A DNA stretch of 64,000 nucleotides from Ditylenchus dipsaci (taxonomy: Eukaryota > Nematoda > Chromadorea > Rhabditida > Anguinidae). Numbering within the stretch: position 1 is the first letter of the stretch; each line of letters starts with the position of its first letter. Below the pieces are notes generated by a model that searched no databases, was not told the origin of the DNA, and worked only from the letters and a program-made list of their open reading frames with translations. Location: NCBI GenBank assembly GCA_004194705.1, contig SADC01001303.1, forward strand, positions 62,001 to 126,000, given 5' to 3'. This document shows, piece after piece, positions 1-11,300 of this stretch. The translations under genes and the position numbers were made by a program.

Positions 1-733
1 GAGTGATGAGTGTGAGATTTTTATGGAGATTACGTTTGGCTACTTCTGGCTACAAATCACGGACTGCGACTTAAATTTAGACTATATTGGTTCAATGAAC
101 ACCTTCTTAGACTCAGTCAAAGTCACAGTCTAAATCGTAGTCCTTGTATGAGCCATTACTTTTTAAAATTTCAACATAGCACATTTAGCTTGTAAAAAAG
201 CACAATTTGCTGGAAAATACAATCGGAACTCGATAAGCGGACATCCTTTTAAAGTTCTTCACGCCAAAGGTCTGACACTTTTTTAGCCCGAATTTCGAAG
301 AACTTTGCCAAATGTGATTTGTCATTCTGGTCACGAAAAATTGCAAGAATTTTTATTTTCCCCATGCTTTACCAAAAACTCGATAAACAGAAACCCTTTT
401 TTGAGAGACACGTGTCCGTTTGATCAAGGTTCGCGCGTCTTCGTGACGAAATCAGAGAATTTTCGAAAAATGATTCTAAAAATCAGAATCCTTGCAATTC
501 TGAAACTAGACGGAAGTATAAACTTTGGGAAAAGTCTTCAAAATTGAGCTAAAAAAGGTTTCGAACCCTTTATAGGGTTTGGTTGGAGAACAAATTGCCA
601 ATCTTAGTGGGAAGCCAAACCAAAACCGGATATTTTTAAACAAAACCGGGTAATTTTCAGCTAAATTAGACTTTTTCACCTTTTTCGGCCACTTTCAATT
701 CTCTTCCGAAATAAATTACAAAAAATACCATAA
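1..733. repeat. Intergenic start of window with partial foldback repeat
   Basis: I see no supported gene here. About 215-400 (CTCGATAAGCGG..., then GACACTTTTTTAGCCC and TTTGCCAAATGTGATT) resembles the inner part of the TA-flanked foldback element at 45643-46073, so this is probably a decayed half copy. The 80-residue reading frame at 305-547 lies within that repeat and is not taken as a gene. Confidence 0.4.
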
Positions 734-903
734 ATGCTGCTTATTCTAGTGCACCCTACACTCTATCGAACCAAACAAGAGTTCACTAGTGTGTCTCCGC
801 CCATCAATGCAGTGTCTCGAACACAGTCAAATGGGGTCACAAGTGTGTCTCCAGTCATTAACAGAGTGCCTACAGCGCAGTCCAATGGTTCAGCTCGCCC
901 TCA

Positions 904-3691
904 GTGGTCAGTCTTAGCGACTCTTCCAACACACACCCCGAGTCAGCAGAGAGTAGTGAGGAGAGTGTGGTTGTGCTAGAACAGGACACGCCAAAGAGGA
1001 AGCTGGATTGTGCCAAAAGAACAAACAAAAGAGTAAACAAGGATGGTCGAGTGGTCAAAATAGAGCTGGATGGTGACTCTTCCGAAGACAGTTGTGATGT
1101 GAGTTAACCACCCAATGGCAATGTCATAGACCACTTGTTTCAGGACCTTGTAGACGAGGAATCACCCACGACCAAAATCAAAAGAGAGAATGCCTTCAGC
1201 AGCAACTTCATTGGAATGATCCGCACACGGCCCCTACTCTATGACAGAAAACATGCCGACTTCTACTCCAAACAGGCCAGGAGAAAGACTTATGAACAAT
1301 TGGGACAGCTCATGCAGATGAAGGGTGGGTGACACATGATCTTATCTGGATTACCTCTGGAGTACAGTAAAAAAATAAAAAAAATTAAACTACCTTTCAG
1401 ATGGGTCGGTTCATAAACGGGTAAATGACTTGTGTGGAGGGCCACTCCAAAAGTCTCATATAAGGCCACCTTCGGCCGATTTCCACGGTGGCCTTATATC
1501 AGGGGTTGGACTGCAGACCGGTTTTTTGTTCTGGTAGAAATAGTACTACTACCGTATTTGCTCTAATAATCGGCCACTCTCTATTAAACGGCCACCCCCA
1601 GAGACCTATATCTCAGTCCAGAGTCAATATTTTTCAAATCTGTTTTATGCATTTTCTTAGTTACCATGAGCCCTCCTGGTTCCACTTTTCAGATTGTGGT
1701 TGAGCACCCAAAAATCTCAAAATCGAAATATTTTTTTTTCGACTTTTTAGGGGTTGAAAAATAAACGGCCATTGCCGATTATTACAGCAAATACGGTATA
1801 CTACGTTTCTAATCACCTTTGTCTAATTTTAGCGCGAAGATGGCGCGAATTAAAAAACGAGAGAAAAGTTAGCACGAGTTAGTAAACGAACCCATACCGT
1901 TTTCTGTATATTTTGAAAAGAACAAGTTTTCATTATACTTTCCTTGTTTGCACGGCATTTCCAAGCTTTTTTACTGTTTTTTTGTACTCAAAGCATGGTG
2001 TGACAAATCGATAAATTTATCGATTTCGATAAAATCGATTCAAACGAGAATTATTCAAAAAAGTCGATAAAACTCTTTATCGATTTTTATCGAAATTTTA
2101 TCGATTTTTTATCGATTTTTGCTACAGTCGAACCTCCCAATAACGACCACCCTAGAGACCGGCCTCAGGTGATTGTTATTGGGAGGTGATCGTTAATGGG
2201 AGTGGTCGTTATTCGAGATTTCAGTTAGTATAGACAACCAAAAATTTTTCGGTGATCGTTAATGGGAAGGTGATCGTTATTGGGAGGTTCGACTGTATGA
2301 CATAATGCCAAAGACCATTTTATCGAAATCGATAAATTTATCGATTTGTCACACCACGATTCAAAGACACATTTATTTAAAAAAAATCTGGACTACCTGG
2401 ACTATCCATAAGCCAAATTTCAAAGTAAAATCTCAACAAAAAAGAAGTACTATTCACACAGCAAACATTAAATGTTGCAATTTAGGGTGGAAAGTGTGCC
2501 AGAGATGGCGCAAAGAAATCAAAGACTTTGAGTTTCTTATCAACCAGCGTCGCAGTCGCAAATCACTGGAGAAGATGTGCTTGTTCCGTAACATGGAGTG
2601 GTACACACCCTATGCTCACTTAGAGAAAGACATCCTTATGGAGGGTGCGTTTTTTTAATCTACTAAAAATTTTTTTGCCAACCCATCCTAACTACAGATG
2701 AGATGTTCGACGCTGATTACATTGCAGAAAATGAAGTTCATACCTCTCACCGCCATTTTCCAATTGAAAAGCCTAGGAGTGGGTTAGAAGATGGAGGGCC
2801 ATGCTCTTCTTCTAGCTGCTCCACACCCAGAATCACCGTTAAAGAGGACTTGAGCAGTGTTTCTACTTATGTAAGTATTGCTTTCATACCAAATATTCCT
2901 GACTGAACTGTTCATGGTCTACTCTAGGGTAACACGAAAAAAGGTTTTTCGAATAACTCGACCAATATATTCGGGTCCACAAAACTCAAGTACCCAGAAA
3001 ATTAAGTTGAGCCAAATTACCCGTATGTGAGTCAACCTAGTCCCCTCTATGACTTTTGATGTATTTTTTCCCCATACACTTATTTGAAATTGATGGACCC
3101 GCCTGTAAAAGTGGGATTTTTCAGGGCATGGGGAGCTATGCTACCGAACACCACATACCGGTACATGGTTCGAACACTCAAATTGTTCTTTTGACAATTA
3201 AGCCTATGTACTTCAAGTTTAGCCTAGATAATGTTTGGAAGGGTGTCTCTTTATTTTCAACGGGTAAGCCAGACAGTCAAGGTCCGAAAAATCACTCGTA
3301 ACAGCAAATTATTAGCTGTTCTCCCATCTATAGGCGTACCCAGGATTGCGAAAATTTTCTGACGGGGACGGGCTAAAAAAGATTCTAAGTCAAAAATACT
3401 GAGGAGAGGCTTTAGACCCCCCTCCCACCCAACATTTCAACATTTTTATTTCGGACGATTTTCAAAAAATCTGCCTGATTCCTAATGTCTACCCTTTATC
3501 GAATCCAATCATCAAAATAATAGCATAGGTTTTGCACAGCTTGCTTATTTATACTTTTGCAGACACTCTCGTCGGATGACTCCAAAGCCTATTCACCCAG
3601 TGAAGTTGAGGTTTTGGACCCGTCAAGTGCTCTAGGCGATTCTATCACCTCATCTTTACGCACCATGAAAAACAAAAAGAGGAAAAGGTGA
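904..3691 (+). CDS. MADF-domain (Myb/SANT-like) nuclear protein
   Basis: Probable DNA-binding transcriptional regulator. Exons read as about 904-1098, 1144-1324, 2486-2644, 2698-2870 and 3563-3691, all with GT/AG borders and consistent phase. Exons 2 and 3 join into a MADF domain: an IRTRPLLYDRKHADFYSK start, then a WKVCQRWRKEIKDF core with the spaced aromatic residues typical of the family. The tail is Ser/Asp-rich and ends in a basic MKNKKRKR nuclear-localisation-like motif before TGA at 3689. The N-terminal region may begin upstream at 734 in another frame (Ser/Pro/Gln-rich, one shift near 888), so the start is uncertain. Intron 2 (1325-2485) has been swollen by three MITEs. An AATAAA-type signal lies near 3903. 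MADF assignment is by pattern; no orthologue is named. Confidence 0.72.
1552..1796. mobile_element. pogo-type MITE, TA-flanked
   Basis: The ends CCGTATTTGCTC and its complement GCAAATACGG are inverted and flanked by TA at 1550-1551 and 1797-1798. The 245-bp body includes a GGGGTTGAAAAATAAACGGC motif shared with the copies at 16326, 24423, 42136 and 48047. It has no coding capacity and lies in intron 2 of the MADF gene. The same ends occur on the pogo-like element at 9011-10566. Confidence 0.85.
1994..2358. mobile_element. hAT-like foldback MITE of ATCGAT repeats
   Basis: The terminal inverted repeat is C(A/G)TGGTGTGACAAATCG, continued inward by iterated TCGATAAA/TTTATCGA words. The flanks ACTCAAAG (1986-1993) and ATTCAAAG (2359-2366) form an 8-bp target duplication with one mismatch, as expected for hAT. 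A second element is nested inside at 2125-2295. Confidence 0.75.
2125..2295. mobile_element. Nested TA-flanked MITE (CAGTCGAACCTC ends)
   Basis: A 171-bp palindromic element begins CAGTCGAACCTCCCAATAAC and ends with its complement. TA dinucleotides at 2123-2124 and 2296-2297 fit a Tc1/mariner/pogo-superfamily insertion into the older hAT-like unit. Confidence 0.8.
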
Positions 3692-5085
3692 TAACTCAAA
3701 TAAAGAAGGTGCTTTTCATGTCCTACTTGCAACCTGATAATGAGGAGGACGACTAATTAGTCTATAGCAAAAATTATTATTTTTCCGGATAAATGTTAGA
3801 AATTACTTCACACTAATTTGGTTATTACTCTAAAATTATGTGCCATATTGTTGAGAATTTTATTTGAAAAGTTTATATGTTTGTTTTTATGTTTTTCGTT
3901 ATTAATAAAGTATATATATGACCGAGCAGAATTCTCCAAACAATGAAAACTCACTATCGCGATCACTCTTTTGAACACAAGCTGAAGCGAGAAATCCCCA
4001 AACAAATTTCATAAACTCATATTTTTTCCTTGAGACGATTTCAAACTTTTTTATAGCTATTCTCAGAATCACAGGCGCTTGCGATTAATAGGCTGTTAAT
4101 AAATTTTTGATTTTCGAGCGGTTGAAAATATATCGGGCCGGCCCCATAATTAGACAGTCTATAATGTTATTACAGTCAACTCTCGATATAAGGTCATATG
4201 CAGCCGGTTTACAGGGGTGGCCTTTTATCGAGAGTAGACTGCATAAGCTAGCAGTGTTTATTACAAGTCGGTAGTCCAATTTAAAGTCGTATCTCAGCAA
4301 ATAGGATATAACAAAATTCTGTTTTGTGATTCTGATTCTCGAGTAAAGTTTCGCCCACTGGACTGTCTTCGTTCTGATTCAGAATGGGTACTTTATATAA
4401 AAGTACAAAAATTTCGGAAAAAACATTACGGAGTATGTATCTGAAAATGTCCGTTTTAAAACCACCACGAACTGTCCTATGTTCAGTTCGCATAAATTTT
4501 TTTTTTGAAAAATGGGAAAAAATGAAACGGAATAAGTTTATGAGTCATCTAAAAAAATTATCGAAAATCACAAGCATTAGTAATTTTTAAACAAAAGGAA
4601 CATAAAAAGCAAGATTATTAAGGTGTAAACAAGTTTATTTCATCAAAAATAACTTTTTTGCTTTTAAAAATCCCGTTTGTCCTGCTGGGAATTAGCCAAA
4701 ATAAATTACGAAAAATTATGCTGAAATACTTTTTCTTTAGCTCATTTTTAATGTTTTTGTTTTAAAAATGTTTTTATTATTTCTCTTTTTTCAAGCTTCT
4801 TATCACAATCTTGACATGTTTGATTGTTGATACGCACATTATTAATTAAAGATAATCTTGAAATTTTAATAAATAATATATTTTTTCTCTTTCCTTTTAT
4901 TTTTCTCTACTTTTTATTGATTTGTTTGTTTATAACTCTCAAAAAAACTAGCGTAGTGTGCACGTTTTTTCTTCTTACTTTTTATATTATTTTTTTTTCT
5001 GCAATTTAAAAATATCTACTTTTATTTTTTCAAATAAATAAACACAAATTAAAATATTGTATATTTTTTTCTTTTAATCATATAC
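3692..5085. repeat. AT-rich intergenic stretch with one short MITE
   Basis: This gap between the MADF and zinc-finger genes is very AT-rich, and I see no supported gene. Positions about 4173-4246 hold a short palindrome with CAGTCAACTCTCGATATA-type ends, matching the ends of the element at 45643-46073. Confidence 0.5.
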
Positions 5086-5302
5086 AGGGTGGGTCAGAAT
5101 TACGCCACCAATTTTTGAATTTTTAATATTTCGTTTGAAAATTGAGATAATTTTAACATGTCTTTACCATTTTTCATAATTGTTCCACAAAATTCCAATG
5201 GAAGTTCGAGATTGCCCAGGGTTGGCCCCAAAATTTTTAAATCGACCGGGCAAGGGTCTACACAATCATTTTTAATTGTCTGCCTAATTCTGATGCACCC
5301 TG
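5086..5302. mobile_element. Mariner-type MITE (CAGGGTGGGTCAGAATTA)
   Basis: The left end CAGGGTGGGTCAGAATTACG, preceded by TA, is matched in inverse by TAATTCTGATGCACCCTG on the right. The unit is about 217 bp, has no coding sequence and sits just upstream of the zinc-finger gene. Confidence 0.65.
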
Positions 5303-5385
5303 TTACTTTTCACTGGATAATTTTGTGTATATTTTTTCTATTAAGTGCAAAAGGCTGCGTGTAACACCAAAAGATTTACTCAAAA

Positions 5386-8300
5386 ATGCCGTCTGATCCC
5401 ATCAAAGATTTTGTCAAGGTATTTTTTTAATCGAAAGTTTTGCGTTATTTTTAAACCAAAGTTTTTTTAGTAAAAGTAAAAAGCAATTAGAAATAAAATA
5501 TACTACCGAACTACTGGAATTTATCATCGATTTTTACAATTTGATAAAATCACTTATTTGCTTAAGATTTTAATAGAAAACTACAAAATACCCGAGTTTA
5601 AAAGCGGTTTGTGGCTTTATTTTATTTCTCCAGGACAAAAATTTATCCCATTATTTTTAATAAGCTTTATACAAAAAATAAAAACTCTTTTTTCTCAGAA
5701 ACTCTGTGACAATGGTGCCTCAGTTGTGGAAACCATGGAAAAAGCTGTTGAAAAGTTTGGGGACAAAGCGCCATCCATGAACTCTATTTATATGTGGCGA
5801 AGGAAGTCTCGTGGAGGCAACGTAAACCCTATTTTCTTGATTTCTCATTTATTTCAAATCAATAGATTAATTTAGGGTGAACGATCACCCCACTACCACA
5901 AATACTCGCAGATCAAAAAGAAACAGAAGTTTTGTGAGCTGTGCAACAAAGAAGTGAGCTCTCACCTCTACCTTGAATTTCATCTAATCAACACGCACAA
6001 CGTGTTCATGGGCGAAAATAAGAGGGTTTTCCAATATATGGAAGGAATGGCACCAGAAGAATTGCAGCTTTGTGTTTTTAAGTACGTTTTTTTTTGAATA
6101 CCGGGAAAAGCAGAAATTTTCGTGTCAGAGTTAACTTCATAGGCGCATCCGGAAAAGTGGTTTAATAATCTTAACAAAAAAGGTAACAACAATAATTTAA
6201 AAGCAATAAAAGCAAATAAAAGCATTAAAAGCAATTATATTCAGGCCTTTCACAAATAAACTATATAAAACAAAAGAGTAAAATATCGTATTTCCTCCAA
6301 TTGCCGCCCTGGAATTTGAGAAAATACGGTAGTATGTCAAAAATGAGCTAAATTTTTGGCATGATACGTTTGCCTTTTTTTTGACACGCTTTTCTTGAAT
6401 TTCGATTGTTTTATTTGCGACACTTAGGTTAGGCCAGCCAGCAAGGACAGCTTCGGCAAAACTATTTTTCGCAAACCGAGATTTGGCAAACTTGTATTTT
6501 TTAGCTAAACAAAGTAGTTAAGCAGATACCAACAGATCTCTCTATCTCGCCAAATCTCGGTTTGCCAGACATAATTTTGTCAAGTTTCGTTTTTGACCAA
6601 CCTCCGCTTGCCGGCCAGCGCATTAGCTAAAGCGAGCGTCTCAAGTTGCCAACAAATGGACATTCAAAAAGGAAGCGAATTTAAAAACTTAAACTTAGAT
6701 GCGACATTTGCGAAGTGGAACTAAAGTCGTTGGAGGCTCTTCGCAAACACAAGCTGGATGAACACCGTCAACGCATGAAGATCCCACGCAGGTTTGGCAC
6801 TATGAGCACTAATTCAAGTATGCTCGACTGCCAACCTACAAAATCTTCCGCCGGATCCGACACAGCCAATAGTTCAATGCTCAACTTTATGGAAGACAAT
6901 TGGGAGGAAGAGGATAACAAAGAGTTAGCCAATGCCGAATGGGATGACGAGATGGGAGACGAGCCTATTATGACTATTATGCAGGATGGCAGGATCGAGA
7001 TGGATGATGGCATGGTCAGAGACAATGAACTGGATGAGGTCCGCTTTTTATTTTTAAGTAGCAAAGCTATGAAGATCCGCCCGAAATATCGAAATAGACC
7101 ACCAAATGTAAAGTCTTTTTAGGGGGAGGTTTCGGTTCCTTCACTTTTTGGGCTAAAAATTCTTAGTCACTATTTAGTCCCCCAGGAACTATTGTAAATT
7201 TCTCGCGTTTTTCACGTACACCGCTAAGATGAGACAAATGTTAAAACGATGCTTAGAATCTTAGGTATCGAATGAAACTAAACTTTAAAATGACTTCAGG
7301 TAAAATTGGCGAAAATAAAGTTTTTCACAAAACAATCGCGAAAAAGAAAAGTGACCAAAATCTCACCCTTAGTTCTTTTACCGTGGGAGTCAAAAAATGC
7401 AATGAACATGACCCATGAGTCATTCCAATAATTTTTGTTGGTCTTCAGAGCTGCAGAGCCAAATTCTTAGGTAACTTGGGTACGCACTGCAAGAACAACA
7501 AAAAACACCGAAATCCTCCACCCCCCCCCCCCCTCAAAAAATTATATGAAAAGAGCATGCAGCAAATTCAAACAACATCAACCTAACTCATTTTTAGAAA
7601 CATGACTTTGTTGAACCAACCGAACTGCTTTTTATCAAAAAAGCAAATTTGAACACGAAAAAGTTAGTTTTCATAGCAGTACTGTAAATTTATCAAGAAT
7701 AAATTTATCAATTTAGAACTTGCTCTCGCCAAGCACTTCAACCCCTCAAGATAAAAGGACTAGCCCTCTCCATCGACTCAACCTCATGTCTACCTTATCG
7801 GTGGAGAAGAAGAAGGGTCGTGGACGACCTCCACTCGTTCCAAATGCCATTTTTGTGGGCAAGTCATGAGTAATGTGGCCATTCTAAATCAGCACTTAAT
7901 GGAGCAGCACTGCAGTGATTTCGACAATAATATCAAACATTCTTCTTCGGACCTTGTTGATAAAATAAGACAAGGTAAACCACAAAATTTGAAGTGAATA
8001 AGTATTTGAGAGTTACGATAATTACCTTGAACAGGAAAAATTTGTGAAGATGCCTTGTAATATCCACCCTTTAATTAATGCGTTTCGCTTTCGCATCAAA
8101 AATAGCAACACTTTCTTTTATCCAGGGGTGGTAGTAACAATCAACGGATAAAATCCGCGGATAGAAATATCCGCGGATAAAAACCCATAGTAACAATCAC
8201 GGATAGAAATATCCGCGGATACGGATAAAATCCGCGGATTTATCCGCAGCTAAGGATAAATCCGCGGATATATCCACGGATTTTATCCGCGGATAAAATC

Positions 8301-11300
8301 TGCGAATAAATATGAGCATGGTTATCGTCACTAAAAGTAAAAAACTTAAATTAATATTTTTTATGTTCTCCTTAAACCAGGAAAATGTTTATTTATATTT
8401 ATTCACGTGTTATTTTACAAAATTAGTCGAAACATATTGCATAATTTTTTTCACCATGTTTTTAAAGAATTTTGCACAAGTAATCCCTTATATCTGTCTA
8501 AAGTTTTATAATTTCTACAATAAGTCAACACAAGGATGGAAAAAGTATTTTCTTAAAAAAATTGTACACTTGGAAATCACAGAAGCTATTTTTCAAAGTT
8601 TTATGTTAAAATCCAAAGTATAGCTTTCCCCAGATAAATTTGTTTTCGGAATACTGATTTAATAATTGCTAAGCATTTTCTCTGTGCCAAAACGATAAAA
8701 AAAATATTTTAATAGTTTTTGAAAAAGAAATTTATGGCAGCAAAAACACGGCTAAAAGACTGCTGTTTGAACAAGTACCCTTTTTAGTAGTATAGTACAC
8801 CTATTCAAACGTATACAAGCGTTTTTGGATGGTAATCGACTTTAAAATACATAAGAAAATATTTTATCCGCGGATTTATCCTGCTCCCAACCAGGCTAAG
8901 GATAATATCCGCGGATACGGATAAATATCCGTGGATATTTTATCCGAGGATACGGATTTATCCGCGGATATTTTGATTGCTACTACCACCCCAGGTGATA
9001 AATCGACTTACCGTATTTTCTCTAATAATGCCCCCTCTCTAATAATGACCCCCTCTAATAATGACCCCCCCCCATACTTCCAGTCAAAATCAAATGTCAA
9101 TAAAAGCAAACGAACTTTAATTACATCCAAGGAGCATATATCAGACATCAAACAACAACGCCATCATCAAAAACATTTCTAGATCCATCTCTTCATCATA
9201 AAATTCCGGCCTCTTCTTCGTCGTTTCGAATAAAAACAGGTTCAAGTACGATTGTCTAAAGAGTCAGATACACAATACTTACATTTTTTTGCGCCCTTGT
9301 TTCAATGCATCTGTTCTCTGGGCAGTCAAACCACACCGCAGTCTCATCCATAGCAAGAATTGAATTGAACCTTATTGCATTGCGCCTCTGCTCCACATGC
9401 ACAATGAACTTAGCAACGACCTCGGCATAGTTTTCCGGCGGCTTCTGCAAGGAGAAAACTATTGAGCCATCCAATAGAAGCCTAATCAAAAATCTTTTAC
9501 ATCCAACCGAAAGGCTAAAGCTAAAGAGGCACAAACCTTGATGTCGGTTCCGCGAAAGAATTCCTGTGCCATGCTGGTGATGATCCTTCTCGAGATGGGA
9601 CGTTTGTTCTCGCGCATCTCCTTCACGAAATTGGCTAGTTCCAAATCAAGTTCTGGCTCCAGAAAAGGTCGACTGCCCCGTTCAAGTCGCTTTCGTTTTG
9701 ATCCTCCAGCCGAGTTCCTAAGATATCAGTGATAACAACTTGAAAATTCCTGAGAACAATCACAATATTACATTTGTTGCCTAATCTCCGCCTCTTTGCC
9801 CCTCCATCGCTTGACAACCTTCCGGTCTACGTTGAACTTTGTTGCCGCCGAATGGATCGAATTTTTCTTAGCCCAGTCGATTGCCTCCAGCTTAGTTGAC
9901 GCCTCGTTATGCCGTTGTCGCTTGCGGTTGACTCGAGCCCCTTCATCTTCGTGCAGCTGTAGCTCTTCGACCTGGAAAGATTAGATTAAGTAATCATTCA
10001 CACAAACCATCTGTAAAAACCCAACCTCCTCCTCGGCAGCCTCTCGATATCTCTCCGCCTATTCCTCTAGCACTTCCTCGCGCAACAATTCTCATTCATC
10101 TCCATGACCGCATCCCTCTGAGCTAATTGATCTGAGTCGAAGAGTTCGGCACACGCTTGAGCAGAGCCAAATTAGCCGGACCTTCCAAGAACGACGAAGC
10201 TTTTGAGCGCAAATTTTCCTGACAGCCCATTTTAAAATTAACAGCAGATAAGTAATTGTAAGACATGAGTAGGCGAGAAACAAGCGGCAAACAATACAGT
10301 TATTGAACAAATGAGCGAGAACCGTTGAATATTGAACAGGTGACAATCAAATGTGTAATGTAAAGCCACTGAACAACGATTTTTTTTACAAAATTAACGA
10401 AAATGCAACGAAGGTGTCATAGTTTTCAGAAAAAAAATAAGAAAAAATTTAGCGGCGCCTTCGGCGCCATAGGGTTGAAAAATAAAGACCCCCTCTCTAA
10501 TAATGACCCCCCCCCTCGGAGGGGGTTGAAAAATAATGACCCCGGGTCATTGTTAGAGAAAAACGGTAATTTGAGACAACAAATCTTATAAAAAAACGGA
10601 CAATACTTTTTTTCCGACTAAAACACGCTTTTTTACGACTAATTTTTCATTATTTCTTCGAGTATTTGTATAAATTTTCAAATTTTTTTAGCATTCTCGT
10701 GTAGCTAAAAATCTCAGCTTTCTAACGAGCCATCAAACTCTACTGAATAACATAGACAATTGTTAGCAAAATAGAGATTTAGGAGTGTAGAAAAAAGCTA
10801 TCTTTTTTAAACCCTTAAATATTTTCATTCATGAAATCTTTTCTTTAAGTTTGATAGCTTGTTAGAAAGCTGAGATCCTGAGCTACACGATGATGCTGAA
10901 ACTTTAGAAAAATGAAAACCTTAAGAAAAAAGCAATTATTAAAATTAGTCGGAAAAAAGAGTGTTTTAGTCGGAAAAAAGTAGTGTCCTAAAAAAACAGC
11001 CAGATTCATTTAATTTTCGAAATTTTCACATGCGCGCGAAATTATAAAAATTACAATTTAACACGGAAGGCCGGACGGTGAGACCGGCTCATTCAGGTGC
11101 ATAATTTCATAGAGAATCCGATTTATTTTTGCACTTATTTTCAGTCTAAGAAAGGTGGTCAAAAAGTCAATTAAAAAACCGTCATTTTTGAACATTCGCT
11201 CAACATTCAAACGGTCGTAACTAGCCCTTTTTGTGAACACTATTTCTTGATCTTGCAATTATTTTGAAGCCCATTGAACGGGCTTTTAAATGACACATTA

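Noticed and set aside
8123..8994. 8-bp hAT target duplication for the ATCCGCGGAT element
   Set aside because: The flanks (TTTTATC left, GTGATAAA right) are inverse to each other rather than direct repeats, so no duplication is claimed.
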